Source: DATFPQ01 sp035264765 (GTDB lineage: Bacteria > Actinomycetota > Actinomycetes > Actinomycetales > Angustibacteraceae). Taken from it: a DNA stretch of 35,321 nt. The first letter of the stretch is position 1, and each line of letters opens with the position of its first letter. The notes under the pieces were generated by a model. That model was not told where the DNA came from. It was given only the letters and a program-made list of their open reading frames with translations, and searched no databases. The translations under genes and the position numbers were made by a program. The stretch is from assembly GCA_035264765.1 (NCBI GenBank), contig DATFPQ010000078.1, positions 1 to 35,321 on the forward strand, given 5' to 3'. Positions 1-8,146 of the stretch are shown here, one piece after another.

Positions 1-288
1 GGTCAGCGACCGCCGAACCGCGGTCGGGGAGGCCGTGCCGCTTGAGGACGCCGTGCCGCTCGGAGAGGCCGTGCCGCTCATGCCCGGCTGCTGCGCCGGC
101 GCCGCTTCTCCTGAGCCGGTCGGCTGCGCGCTCGTCATGGGCGGCTTCGGCGACCCCTCGGTCAGCGGGCCCGCGGTGCGGACGGCCGGCTCGCGGGCCT
201 CGCCCTGGCCGACTGCCCCGCAGGCCCCCAGCAGGGCCACCGCCAAGACCACGACCGGGGGCGTCGCGCGACGGCTGGTGGGTCTCAC
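1..288 (-). CDS. Putative lipoprotein, N-terminal part (runs off the left edge)
   Basis: A minus-strand frame opens with GTG at 288-286 and stays open to base 1, giving 96 residues. It begins with two Arg, then a hydrophobic run and a lipobox Leu-Gly-Ala-Cys with Cys at residue 23, so the product should be exported and lipid-anchored. After the Cys comes a Pro/Ala/Ser/Thr/Gly-rich linker in which SGTAS occurs three times at residues 71-87. That is a typical flexible spacer between a lipid anchor and a folded domain. The folded domain lies outside the window, so the function is unknown. The gene diverges from the secreted amidase at 507. The GTG start is chosen because it gives a compact lipoprotein signal; no strong ribosome site is seen. 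Confidence 0.7.
   Translation of the reverse strand, partial: MRPTSRRATPPVVVLAVALLGACGAVGQGEAREPAVRTAGPLTEGSPKPPMTSAQPTGSGEAAPAQQPGMSGTASPSGTASSSGTASPTAVRRSLT
25..78 (-). repeat. Three 18-bp tandem repeats inside the lipoprotein gene
   Basis: Three in-frame 18-base units each encode S-G-T-A-S plus one variable residue. They differ at a few bases and form part of the low-complexity linker behind the lipid anchor. Such arrays change linker length by slippage in steps of six residues without shifting the frame. Confidence 0.75.
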
Positions 289-506
289 AACGGTCCACCA
301 TCCATCGAGCCGGCTGCGCGTCGCGGCCAGCATGCCCGGTGCCGGTGCGCGATGCCGCCAGGGAGCGCGCGACACGCCGTCCGTCACCTTCGCGAAACCC
401 CCGAGGGGCTTCGACACCGGAGCGAGCGAGTGACGGAAACCTTTCCGCAACGCGTCACTGGTTGCTTGGGCGCCGTTCCTCCCGCCCAGTTCCTGAAAGG
501 CGTCCC

Positions 507-2123
507 GTGCCCTTTTCCACACCCCGCACCTCACGCGCCCTCGTGGCGGTCGCGATGTCCGCGACCGTTGCCGTCGGGGTCGCCACGCAGACCGGCTCGT
601 CGACTGCAGCCGCCACCACGCCGACGAAGCTCGGCGTGGACTTGTCCACGGTGTCTCTGACCGAGCTCCGGCAGCTGCTTGCCACTGGCCGGCTCAGCTC
701 CCGCGAGCTGACCGAGTCCTACGTCGACCGGATCCGGCTGCTCAACTCGCGCGGGCCGTCGCTGAACGCCGTCCGCATGCTCAACCCGAACGCCGTGGAT
801 GAGGCCAAGGCCTCCGACCAGCGGCTCAAGAAGAAGGCCCCTCGTGGGCCCCTCGAGGGTGTGCCGATCCTGCTGAAGGACAACATCGACGTCCGCGGGC
901 TCCCGACCACGGCCGGCAACGTCGCGCTCGCGAGCTCCTACCCCGCGGATGACGCGCCCCTGGTGAGGCAGCTGCGCGAGGCCGGCGCCGTCATCCTCGG
1001 CAAGACGAACCTGAGCGAGTTCGCGAACTTCATGACCCAGGGCGCCAACCCCTCTGGGTACAGCTCGCTCGGCGGTCAGGTGCTCAACCCCTATGACGCG
1101 AGCCAGACGCCGAGCGGCTCCAGCTCCGGGTCGGGCGTCGCGATGGCGGTCGGCATGGCCGCAGCGACCGTGGGCACGGAGACCTCGGGGTCGATCCTCA
1201 GCCCGTCGAACGCCAACTCGGTCGTCGGCATCAAGCCCACGGTTGGCCTGATCAGCCGGACCGGCGTCATCCCGATCTCCGCGACGCAGGACACTGCCGG
1301 ACCGATGACCCGTAGCGTCGCCGACGCCGCCGTGATGCTGACGGCGATGGCCGGCGACGACCCCGAGGACCCGGCGACCGCGGGCGGCCCGGCCCCGTCG
1401 ACGGACTACACCAAGGCGCTGTCCAAGACCGCCCTGAACGGTGCGCGCATCGGCTTCTTCCAGGCGACGAGGGACTCCGACCCCGTCTACGACGCGTCGC
1501 TCGGCAAGCTCCAGGACGAGGGCGCCATGCTCGTGCCGGTGACGATCAGCACGACCGGCCAGCCCCCGAGCATCCTCGGCTACGAGTTCAAGCGGGACCT
1601 CAACGCCTACCTCCAGCGGCTGCCCGCCGATGCGCCGAGAAAGTCAATGCAGGACATCCTCGAGTACAACGCGGCGCACGCGGACGTGGCGCTGAAGTTC
1701 GGTCAGGCCCAGTTCGTCGAGTCGCAGAAGCTCGACGTGTCACCCGGGAGCGCGGACACCGCCAAGTACGGGGTGGACAAGGAGGACGGGATCAACTGGG
1801 CGCGTCAGCGCATCGACGGTGCGCTGACCGGGGACCCCAAGGACGCCTCGGACGACCTGGCGGCGATCGCATACCCGAACAGCGGCTCCGCGGGGATCGG
1901 CGCCCGCGCCCTCTACCCGAGCATCGTCGTCCCGGCCGGGTACACCTCGACCCACCGGCGTCCGGCCGGCCTGTCCTTCCTCGGCACGGCGTTCAGCGAG
2001 GCCACGCTGATCGGGCTGGCGTACGACTTCGAGCAGGCGACCAAGGCGTGGAGGCCGCCGGCGGTGGTGAACCCGTCGCTGTTCCGCGGCGCCGAGCAGC
2101 AGGCACCGGGGTGCGCTCCCTGA
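507..2123 (+). CDS. Secreted amidase-signature family hydrolase
   Basis: A 538-residue member of the amidase signature family (GatA/FAAH type), which hydrolyses amide bonds with a Ser-cisSer-Lys triad. The likely residues are Lys124 (in LLKDN), cis-Ser205 in the Ser/Gly loop at 203-210, and nucleophile Ser229 in GTETSGSI; most relatives have GTDTGGSI here. A longer reading frame opens at 42, but GTG 507 is preferred. AAAGG lies 6 nt upstream, and the first 37 residues from this start (TSRALVAVAMSATVAVGVA, then Ala-rich) look like a signal peptide, absent from cytoplasmic GatA. The substrate is unknown. There are no gatB or gatC neighbours, so it is not part of the tRNA amidotransferase. A strong hairpin follows the stop. 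Confidence 0.88.
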   Translation: MPFSTPRTSRALVAVAMSATVAVGVATQTGSSTAAATTPTKLGVDLSTVSLTELRQLLATGRLSSRELTESYVDRIRLLNSRGPSLNAVRMLNPNAVDEAKASDQRLKKKAPRGPLEGVPILLKDNIDVRGLPTTAGNVALASSYPADDAPLVRQLREAGAVILGKTNLSEFANFMTQGANPSGYSSLGGQVLNPYDASQTPSGSSSGSGVAMAVGMAAATVGTETSGSILSPSNANSVVGIKPTVGLISRTGVIPISATQDTAGPMTRSVADAAVMLTAMAGDDPEDPATAGGPAPSTDYTKALSKTALNGARIGFFQATRDSDPVYDASLGKLQDEGAMLVPVTISTTGQPPSILGYEFKRDLNAYLQRLPADAPRKSMQDILEYNAAHADVALKFGQAQFVESQKLDVSPGSADTAKYGVDKEDGINWARQRIDGALTGDPKDASDDLAAIAYPNSGSAGIGARALYPSIVVPAGYTSTHRRPAGLSFLGTAFSEATLIGLAYDFEQATKAWRPPAVVNPSLFRGAEQQAPGCAP

Positions 2124-2140
2124 CGACTGCCACGGAAGGC

Positions 2141-2179
2141 GAAGGGGCGCGGCCGGACGAGCTCCGGCCGCGCCCTTCC
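2141..2179. terminator. GC-rich hairpin between amidase and PEP-mutase-like genes
   Basis: Inverted arms of about 15 bases (perfect core GCGCGGCCGG / CCGGCCGCGC) enclose a 7-base loop 17 bases after the amidase stop. The hairpin can end both converging transcripts. There is no T-run, which is common in high-GC actinobacteria. Confidence 0.75.
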
Positions 2180-2224
2180 GCGTCGATGAGCATTCCGTGG
2201 TCGAGGACCTCCGTGCTCGAGGAC

Positions 2225-3007
2225 TCAGTTCAGGGGCCGGGTTCCCTCCGGCAGCGTTCCGCCGTTCACCATTGCCGCGGTGGCATCCTGCAGCGCCGTC
2301 AGCGCGACCCGCTGCGTGAACGGCCCGGTCGACACGCGGGCCACGCCGAGCTCCTGCAGCTCACGGGCGGGCAGCGAGGCGCCGGGCACGCTGATCACCG
2401 TGAGCTTGCGCGGCCCGAGGGCGTCGACGAGCGCCTGGATCTCCTCGCGGGCCACGACGCCGGGAACGAAGACGACCGGCGCGCCGGCCTCCAGGAAGGC
2501 GCGCCCGCGGCGGACGGCCTCCTGCAGCAGGTCCTCCCGGGACGCGTCCGGGGCCGCGCGGAGGAAGGCGTCGGTTCGGGCGTTCAGGACGAAGTCGATG
2601 CCGGCATTCCGGCCGGCCGCGAGGACCGCCTCGACCGCGGCGACCGCGTCCTCGAGCGGCTTCATCTGGTCCTCCAGGTTGCCGCCGACGACCCCCGCGG
2701 CGATCGCGCGCGCGGCCATCTCCGCCGGGTCCCCGTACCCAGCCTCCATGTCCATGGTCACCGGCAGCTCCACGGCGCGCACGATCCGGCCGACCATGTC
2801 GAGGTGCAGGTCGAGCGGGATGTTCTCGCCGTCCGGATAGCCGAAGGTCGACGCGATCGAGTGGCTGGCGGTCGCCAGGGCCTGCACCCCCTCGGTCGAG
2901 GCGACGACCTGAGCGGAGACGACGTCCCACACGTTGGCCAGGGTGAGGATCTCCGGGGCGGTGTGCAGGTCGAGCAGTCTGGCGGCGCGGGCGGCGAGAT
3001 CGGGCAT
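2225..3007 (-). CDS. Isocitrate lyase/PEP mutase family protein
   Basis: 260 residues in the isocitrate lyase / phosphoenolpyruvate mutase superfamily, a TIM-barrel group that makes or breaks C-C or P-C bonds next to a carboxylate using Mg2+. The N-terminus (LLDLHTAPEILTLANVWD) and the segment DMEAGYGDP match the short oxaloacetate-decarboxylase/PEP-mutase-like branch common in actinobacteria. The KKCGH loop of true isocitrate lyase is absent. Start ATG 3007 is preferred over an upstream extension to 3109, because the extension would run into tRNA-Ser and because a -10-like TAGGTT lies 7 nt before this ATG. The exact substrate is unknown; 2-methylisocitrate or a carboxyphosphonate-like compound cannot be told apart by sequence. 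Confidence 0.85.
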   Translation of the reverse strand: MPDLAARAARLLDLHTAPEILTLANVWDVVSAQVVASTEGVQALATASHSIASTFGYPDGENIPLDLHLDMVGRIVRAVELPVTMDMEAGYGDPAEMAARAIAAGVVGGNLEDQMKPLEDAVAAVEAVLAAGRNAGIDFVLNARTDAFLRAAPDASREDLLQEAVRRGRAFLEAGAPVVFVPGVVAREEIQALVDALGPRKLTVISVPGASLPARELQELGVARVSTGPFTQRVALTALQDATAAMVNGGTLPEGTRPLN

Positions 3008-3014
3008 GGTGGCC

Positions 3015-3020
3015 AACCTA
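3015..3020 (-). promoter_or_regulatory. -10 element for the PEP-mutase-like gene, likely leaderless
   Basis: TAGGTT on the minus strand, 7 nt upstream of ATG 3007, fits the actinobacterial TANNNT -10. No Shine-Dalgarno can fit between it and the start, so the transcript probably begins at or next to the ATG. Confidence 0.5.
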
Positions 3021-3096
3021 CCGGCGCTCTCCCTCTCGGGTCCCCGGTCGGACCTGGCAGACTTCGGGGCGGCCTCGGGGGACACTGCCCGGGCCG

Positions 3097-3185
3097 GGAG
3101 GGTTCGCATAGTGGCCTAGTGCAGCCGCCTTGAAAGCGGCCAGGCGGTTCATCCCGTCTCGTGGGTTCGAATCCCACACCCTCCG
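3097..3185 (+). tRNA. tRNA-Ser, anticodon UGA
   Basis: An 89-base class II tRNA. The acceptor arm GGAGGGT (3097-3103) pairs with ACCCTCC (3178-3184), with discriminator G at 3185. The anticodon stem GCCGC/GCGGC encloses loop CTTGAAA with anticodon TGA at 3131-3133. A long variable arm follows, and the T-arm is GTGGG-TTCGAAT-CCCAC. This tRNA reads UCN serine codons, chiefly UCA. CCA is not encoded. It diverges from the PEP-mutase-like gene with only 89 bases between. Confidence 0.97.
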
Positions 3186-3486
3186 CAAAGATCCGTAGAA
3201 CGGGGCACGACGTGCTGGCGGACGCCTGGCGGGCTTCGCCAGCTCGCACGCTTGGGGTGGTTGCCAACGGGTACGGATGGCGTCAGTCCGGACGTCGGCC
3301 CGCAGCAGCTCAGGAAGCACCGACGTCGGGAGGGCCTCGGGGGCGAGCCCACTACCCGTGGAGCCGGGTCCAGGTGCGAAGCGACCCGGACGGGCGACGG
3401 CGACCCGTGACCCGCCCGACAGCGGCACCGGCCCTCGCCCGGGCGGTCGACCACCCGGTCACGTCCCTCCCCGAAAGGCCTTCGTC
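3186..3486. other. Gap between tRNA-Ser and the DoxX gene
   Basis: No gene is seen in these 301 bases. A short hairpin (CTGGCG/CGCCAG, 3226-3242) may trim or end the tRNA transcript. An inverted pair GACGTCGG (3291-3298) / CCGACGTC (3320-3327) could be an operator. The ribosome site of doxX is at the right end. Reading frames crossing here are tRNA read-through without family features. Confidence 0.5.
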
Positions 3487-3918
3487 ATGACCGTGCCTCC
3501 CGCGCTCGCCGACCTCGCCCTGCTGGTCGGTCGCGTGATCCTCGGCGTCATCTTGTTCGCACACGGCTGGCAGAAGCTCGTCGCCAACGGCATCAAGGGC
3601 ACCAGTGCCTTCTTCGACCAGTCCGGCGTTCCGCTGCCGACCGTGTCCGCCTGGTTCGCGGCGATCGTCGAGCTGGTCGGCGGGGTGGCGCTGGTGTTCG
3701 GTGCCGCAGTCCCCGTGGCCGCCGTCCTGGTTGTCCTGGACATGCTCGGCGCCTACCTGTTCGTGCACGCCGGCCAGGGCCTGTTCATCGACGAGGGCGG
3801 CTTCGAGCTGGTCGGCGCGCTGGCTGCCGGCGCGTTGCTCCTGCTCGGCGCCGGAGCCGGCCGCTACAGCGTCGACCACGCGGTGTCGTCGCGCCGGAGA
3901 ATCGCCGTCCGGGCTTGA
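3487..3918 (+). CDS. DoxX family membrane protein
   Basis: 143 residues, nearly all hydrophobic, in about four membrane helices. The start has the DoxX signature: helix 1 (LALLVGRVILGVILFAHGW) with the conserved His-Gly followed by QKL. Helix 2 carries an acidic residue (AIVELVGGVALVFG), and a short loop before the last helix contains DEGGFE. DoxX proteins are inner-membrane components linked to thiosulfate:quinone oxidoreduction in archaea and to redox/thiol stress complexes in mycobacteria. ATG 3487 has GAAAGG eight bases upstream; the longer frame before it lacks membrane character. It converges with the SDR gene across a 35-base gap. Confidence 0.9.
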   Translation: MTVPPALADLALLVGRVILGVILFAHGWQKLVANGIKGTSAFFDQSGVPLPTVSAWFAAIVELVGGVALVFGAAVPVAAVLVVLDMLGAYLFVHAGQGLFIDEGGFELVGALAAGALLLLGAGAGRYSVDHAVSSRRRIAVRA

Positions 3919-3953
3919 CCCCACCGGCTACCGGCCGGCTCGATCCGAACCGG

Positions 3954-4748
3954 CTACCGTGCGCTCCAGCCGCCGTCGAGCACGTACGACGAGCCGTTGG
4001 CGAACCGTGCCGCGTCGGAGCACAGGTACGCCGCGAGCTCGGCCACCTCCGCGGGCTCGATGAGCCGCTTGATCGCCGGCTGGGTGAGCAGCACCTTCTC
4101 CACGACCTCGGACTCCGGAATGCCCGCGGTCCGGGCCTGGTCGGCGATCTGGCCCTCCACCAGTGGGGTGCGCACGTAGCCCGGGCACACCGTGTTCGAG
4201 GTCACGCCACGCGCGCCGCCCTCGAGGGCCACGACCTTGGACAGCCCCTCCAGCCCGTGCTTGGCGGCGACATAGGCCGACTTGTACGGCGAGGCGCGCA
4301 GGCCGTGCACCGAGGAGATGTTCACGACCCGACCCCAGCCCTGTTCGTACATGTGCGGCAGCGCGGCGCGGACCAGCCGGAACGGGGCCTCGAGCATGAT
4401 GCGCAGGATCAGGGCGAACCGATCCGGCGGGAAGTCCTCGAGGGGCGCCACGTGCTGCAGCCCCGCGTTGTTCAGCAGGATGTCCGCGCCTGCGACGGGA
4501 CCGCCGGGAGCACAGAGCGCGTCGACCGCGGCGGCGTCCCCGAGGTCGACCACCTGCGCCGAGCCGCCGACGTCCGCCGCGATCCGCCGCGCGGACTCCT
4601 CGTTGAGGTCGACGACGACCACGTCGGCGCCGGCGGCCGCGAGCCGCCGCGCGCACGCGGCGCCGATGCCGCTCCCCGCGCCGGTCACCACGGCCCGGCG
4701 ACCGGACAGGTCGAGCGGTGCACCGGCTGGTTCGGCGTCGGACGGCAT
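3954..4748 (-). CDS. 3-hydroxybutyrate dehydrogenase-like SDR
   Basis: A 264-residue classical short-chain dehydrogenase. The nucleotide-binding TGAGSGIG is at 22-29, NNAG at 93-96, Ser145/146, and Tyr159-x3-Lys163. Asp47 at the end of beta-2 favours NAD+. The segment CPGYVRTPLV at 188-197 and the QPxxRLIEPxEVA tail (here QPAIKRLIEPAEVA) are the hallmarks of D-3-hydroxybutyrate dehydrogenase, which oxidises 3-hydroxybutyrate to acetoacetate in ketone-body/PHB turnover. ATG 4748 is chosen because GAAGGAG lies 7 nt upstream; the frame extends to 4802 without a better site. It may share a direction with lysS upstream, but the 74-base gap and its own ribosome site allow separate transcription. 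Another hydroxyacyl substrate is possible. Confidence 0.87.
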   Translation of the reverse strand: MPSDAEPAGAPLDLSGRRAVVTGAGSGIGAACARRLAAAGADVVVVDLNEESARRIAADVGGSAQVVDLGDAAAVDALCAPGGPVAGADILLNNAGLQHVAPLEDFPPDRFALILRIMLEAPFRLVRAALPHMYEQGWGRVVNISSVHGLRASPYKSAYVAAKHGLEGLSKVVALEGGARGVTSNTVCPGYVRTPLVEGQIADQARTAGIPESEVVEKVLLTQPAIKRLIEPAEVAELAAYLCSDAARFANGSSYVLDGGWSAR

Positions 4749-4822
4749 CGTCGCGCTCCTTCGGGAAGGCGGTCGTCGGATTCGGGAAGTCAGCACGCCC
4801 AAGAAGGGAGCCCGCGGACGGG

Positions 4823-6379
4823 TCAGCGGAAGGACTCAGGACGCACGACGGGGAACAGGATCACCTCGCGCATCGGCTTGCCGGTGAGCAGCATCAGCAG
4901 CCGGTCGACGCCCATGCCGGTGCCGCCCATCGGCGGCGCGCCGTACTCGAGCGCGCGCAGGAAGTCCTCGTCGAGCTGCATCGCCTCGGGGTCGCCGCCG
5001 GCCGCGAGCAGCGACTGCTCGACCAGCCGCTCGCGCTGGATCACCGGGTCGACCAGCTCGCTGTACGACGGCGCGAGCTCGACGCCGCCGATGATCAGGT
5101 CCCACGCCTCGACGAGCCCCGGCGTGGACCGGTGCCCACGGGCAAGCGGCCGCACCGACTCGGGGTAGTCGCAGACGAACGTCGGCTGCACCAGCGTGTG
5201 CTCGACCAGCTTCTCGAACAGCTCGAGAACGATTTCGCCGGCGCCCCAGTCCGGGTGCAGCTCGATGTCGCGCTCGGCCGCCAGCTGTCGCAGCCGCGGC
5301 GCGCAGTCGTCGTCCGCACGCACCTGCTCCCCGACCGCCTCCGACACGGCATCCAGCACCGGGAGCCAGCGCCACTCGCCGGACAGGTCGATCTCGTTGC
5401 CGCGGTAGTCGGTCAGCGTGGTGCCGGCGCCGGCGGCCTGCGCGGCGTCGAGGATCAGCCGCCGGGTCATCTCCGCGGCGGTGAACTGGTCTCCGTAGGC
5501 CTGGTAGAACTCCAACATCGTGAACTCGGCGCTGTGCGTGGCGTCGATGCCTTCGTTGCGGAAGTTCTTGCCGATCTCGTAGACGCGGTCGACGCCGCCG
5601 ACGACGGCTCGCTTCAGGAACAGCTCCAGGGCGATCCGCAAGGTCATCGGGATGTCGAAGGCGTTCAGGTGGGTGTGGAACGGGCGGGCGGTGGCGCCAC
5701 CGTGCACCAGCTGCAGCTGCGGCGTCTCGACCTCGATGAACCCGGCCGCGTCCAGGGTCGACCGCAGCGAGCGAAGCACGGCGGCTCGCGTGCGGACCAT
5801 GTCCCGCGCCTCCTGCCGGACGATCAGGTCGGCGTAGCGCTGCCGGACCCGCGCCTCCTCGGACAGCTCCTTGTGCAGCGTCGGCAGCGGACGCAGCGCC
5901 TTGCTGACCATCCGCCACTCGTCGGCCATCACCGACAGCTCCCCGCGGCGGCTCGACACCACCCGGCCGTGGACGAACACGTGGTCGCCCAGGTCGACGT
6001 CGGCCTTCCAGGCGGCGAGCGCGTCCTCACCCACCTCCGCGACGCTGAGCATGGCCTGCAGCCGGGTGCCGTCGCCCTCCTGCAGCGTGGCGAAGCACAA
6101 CTTGCCGGTGTTGCGGATGAACACCACCCGGCCGGCCACGCCGACGACGTCGTCGGTCTCCTGCCCCGTCTCCAGCCGGCCCCAGCCGGACCGGACCTCC
6201 GCCAGCGTGTGTGTGCGTGGGACCCCGACCGCGTACGGCTCGCGCCCCTCCGCCAGCAGACGCGCGCGCTTGTCGAGGCGCACCTGCATCTGCTCGGGCA
6301 GCTCGCTCTCGGACGGCTCGGCGCCCGGACCGGCCGGGGCGGTCGCTGCGGTGGTGGCGTCGGTCGCGGCGGTGTCCAC
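4823..6379 (-). CDS. lysS: Lysyl-tRNA synthetase, class II
   Basis: 518 residues. It charges tRNA-Lys with lysine in two steps through lysyl-adenylate. The order is an N-terminal extension (1-30) poor in structure, an OB-fold anticodon-binding domain (about 75-165), and the class II catalytic core. Motif 2 is FRNEGIDATHSAEFTMLEFY at 273-292. Motif 3 contains GMGVDRLLMLLTG near the C-terminus, which ends in the family's ILFPVVRPE. Start GTG 6379 is preferred over a frame opening at 6562, because a -10-like TACCCT sits exactly 6 nt upstream and the longer frame would overlap the divergent EAL gene. No MprF-like membrane domain is fused, unlike mycobacterial LysX. Many actinobacteria carry two LysRS copies; whether this is the only one cannot be seen. 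Confidence 0.95.
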   Translation of the reverse strand: MDTAATDATTAATAPAGPGAEPSESELPEQMQVRLDKRARLLAEGREPYAVGVPRTHTLAEVRSGWGRLETGQETDDVVGVAGRVVFIRNTGKLCFATLQEGDGTRLQAMLSVAEVGEDALAAWKADVDLGDHVFVHGRVVSSRRGELSVMADEWRMVSKALRPLPTLHKELSEEARVRQRYADLIVRQEARDMVRTRAAVLRSLRSTLDAAGFIEVETPQLQLVHGGATARPFHTHLNAFDIPMTLRIALELFLKRAVVGGVDRVYEIGKNFRNEGIDATHSAEFTMLEFYQAYGDQFTAAEMTRRLILDAAQAAGAGTTLTDYRGNEIDLSGEWRWLPVLDAVSEAVGEQVRADDDCAPRLRQLAAERDIELHPDWGAGEIVLELFEKLVEHTLVQPTFVCDYPESVRPLARGHRSTPGLVEAWDLIIGGVELAPSYSELVDPVIQRERLVEQSLLAAGGDPEAMQLDEDFLRALEYGAPPMGGTGMGVDRLLMLLTGKPMREVILFPVVRPESFR

Positions 6380-6385
6380 GGACCG

Positions 6386-6391
6386 AGGGTA
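6386..6391 (-). promoter_or_regulatory. -10 element of lysS, likely leaderless
   Basis: TACCCT on the minus strand ends 6 nt before the GTG start, leaving no space for a ribosome-binding site. It fits TANNNT. No good -35 is visible about 17 bases further up. Confidence 0.55.
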
Positions 6392-6547
6392 TCCGGCGGG
6401 CCTGGCCGGCCGACCGTGGCTGAGCCGGCCGAGGACGGAGCCGGCCGAGGACGGAGCAGGGCACCGCGCCGCGTCCAGCCGGAGGTGCCAAGATGACCGG
6501 CGCAGACGTACGACGACGACCCGGTCTGCGGGAAGGGAAACGGTCGG

Positions 6548-8146
6548 ATGCCGCAGGGGCACGGCGATCCGGACGCGACCGCGTCCGCGAGCAGGCAGCT
6601 TCTGCTGCCCGCGTCATCGTCCGACGACGACCGCGCGCTGGCCGTTCGGCTGGCGACGGCCCTCGGCGACCGGCGGCTGCGACTGCACTTCCAGCCGATC
6701 GTCGACCTGCCGTCCGGCCGCACCCGCGGGTACGAGGCCCTGTGCCGATGGCGCGACTGCACGCTGGGCGACGTGCCGCCGGACCGGTTCATCCCGGTCG
6801 CCGAGCGGGCCGGGCTGATCCACGACCTCGGTCGCCAGGTGCTGCGGGAGGCGTGCCAGGCGGCGGCCCGGTGGCCGACGGTCCACGGCGTGGCGCCCAC
6901 CATCGGCGTGAACGTGTCGCCCGTGCAGCTCACCGACCCAGGCTTCGTCGACGACACCGCCGCGGCCCTGCGCGACAGCGGGCTGGCACCGTCACGGCTG
7001 TACCTGGAGATCACCGAGTCGGCCGCCATCGACGACTTCAAGGACACGGCCGACCGGCTGACCGCGCTGCGGGCGCTCGGGGTCGGCGTGGCCCTCGACG
7101 ACTTCGGTGTGGGCCACTCACCGTTGTCCGTGCTGCGGTGGCTGCCGCTGGACGTCCTCAAGCTCGACCGGTCCCTGGTCGCGCACGTGCACGACCAGGC
7201 CCGCGACAGCGTCGTGGCCCGGCTCGTCGTCGACACGGCGCACAGCCTGGGACTGCACGTGTGCGCGGAAGGGATAGAGACGCTGAGCCAGGCCCAGCAG
7301 GTCCTGGCCATGGGATGCGACTACGCGCAGGGGTTCCTCTTCGGCCGGGCGGTGGAGCCCGAGGACGACGTGCCGCCGGCCGCACGAGCGGCGGGACTGG
7401 ACCCGAGCCGGCCGGCGCCGGTGCGGATCTGGGGCGACGTAGACGACATCGTGCTCATCACCACGCCGGACCACACGATCACGTATGCCTCTCCTGGCAC
7501 CCTGCCGCTGCTCGGCTACTCGCCGTCGCAGGTCATCGGCACCCGGGCGTCGGACTACCTGCACCCGGACGACGGCGATCCGATGGCGGCGCTGGCGGAC
7601 CCCCAGAAGGGGACGGCGCCCGATGCCTGGGTGCACCGTGTGCGCCGGCGCACGGGTGGCTACATCTGGGTGCGCACCCGAGCACAGGTGGTGCGGGGCG
7701 CGCGGGGGCGGGCCCATGAGGTCGTCTCGATGAGCCGCGACGTCACCCGCCAGGTGGAGGCGGAGCGGGAGCTGGCGAACACTGAGGCACGGTTCAGGTG
7801 GGCCTTCGACCAGGCGCCGGTCGGCATGGCCCTGTCCGGCTTCGACGGCGTGCTGCAGCGAGCCAACCGGGCGCTGGCGGACCTGCTCGGCACGACACCC
7901 GAGGAGCTGGTCGGCGTGCGCATCGCCGAGATCACCCATCCGGACGACCGGGAGCGCGACGAGCTCAACGCGCGGCGGCTCGCCAGCGGCGAGGACGTCG
8001 CCCAGCACGTCGTGAAGCGGTACCTGGACTTCGAGGGCCGGACGGTGCCGGTACACGTCTGGGCGAGGGCGCTGGACGACGAGACCGGCGCACCGGCCCT
8101 CGTGGTCGCCCACATCCTGGCCGTGGACGGCGACAAGCCGATCTAG
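6548..8146 (+). CDS. Cyclic-di-GMP phosphodiesterase with EAL-PAS-PAS order
   Basis: 532 residues. The EAL domain spans about 28-270 and hydrolyses cyclic di-GMP to pGpG. The catalytic set is complete: Glu63 of EAL, Asn122 (VNVS), Glu154 (LEITES), Asp184-Asp185 (DDFG), Lys206 (LKLD) and Glu241/Glu244 (EGIET), so it should be active. Two PAS domains follow, at about 295-400 (LGYSPSQVIG, the HPDDGD turn, YIWVRTR) and 412-527 (WAFDQAPVGMAL, HPDDRE). No GGDEF, kinase or PP2C domain follows the second PAS. This reverses the common sensor-first, EAL-last order. No membrane segment or signal peptide is seen, so it is cytoplasmic. It diverges from lysS and overlaps the end of the DUF2891 gene by four bases (CTAG). 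Confidence 0.92.
   Translation: MPQGHGDPDATASASRQLLLPASSSDDDRALAVRLATALGDRRLRLHFQPIVDLPSGRTRGYEALCRWRDCTLGDVPPDRFIPVAERAGLIHDLGRQVLREACQAAARWPTVHGVAPTIGVNVSPVQLTDPGFVDDTAAALRDSGLAPSRLYLEITESAAIDDFKDTADRLTALRALGVGVALDDFGVGHSPLSVLRWLPLDVLKLDRSLVAHVHDQARDSVVARLVVDTAHSLGLHVCAEGIETLSQAQQVLAMGCDYAQGFLFGRAVEPEDDVPPAARAAGLDPSRPAPVRIWGDVDDIVLITTPDHTITYASPGTLPLLGYSPSQVIGTRASDYLHPDDGDPMAALADPQKGTAPDAWVHRVRRRTGGYIWVRTRAQVVRGARGRAHEVVSMSRDVTRQVEAERELANTEARFRWAFDQAPVGMALSGFDGVLQRANRALADLLGTTPEELVGVRIAEITHPDDRERDELNARRLASGEDVAQHVVKRYLDFEGRTVPVHVWARALDDETGAPALVVAHILAVDGDKPI

Noticed and set aside
42..506. N-terminal extension of the amidase frame to base 42
   Set aside because: Arg/Pro-rich out-of-style sequence that would overlap the divergent lipoprotein gene; a ribosome site and signal peptide mark the start at 507.
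3097..3185. tRNA-Ser as an integration site for a genomic island
   Set aside because: No integrase gene and no repeated copy of the tRNA 3' end were seen in the window; flanking genes look like ordinary chromosome.
3018..3454. Open frames over tRNA-Ser and the gap behind it
   Set aside because: They read through the tRNA and have no start signals or recognisable protein features.
3923..3959. 11-bp direct repeat ACCGGCTACCG at a convergent junction
   Set aside because: Two short copies in GC-rich DNA around a stop codon; no flanking element to suggest a mobile-element footprint or att site.
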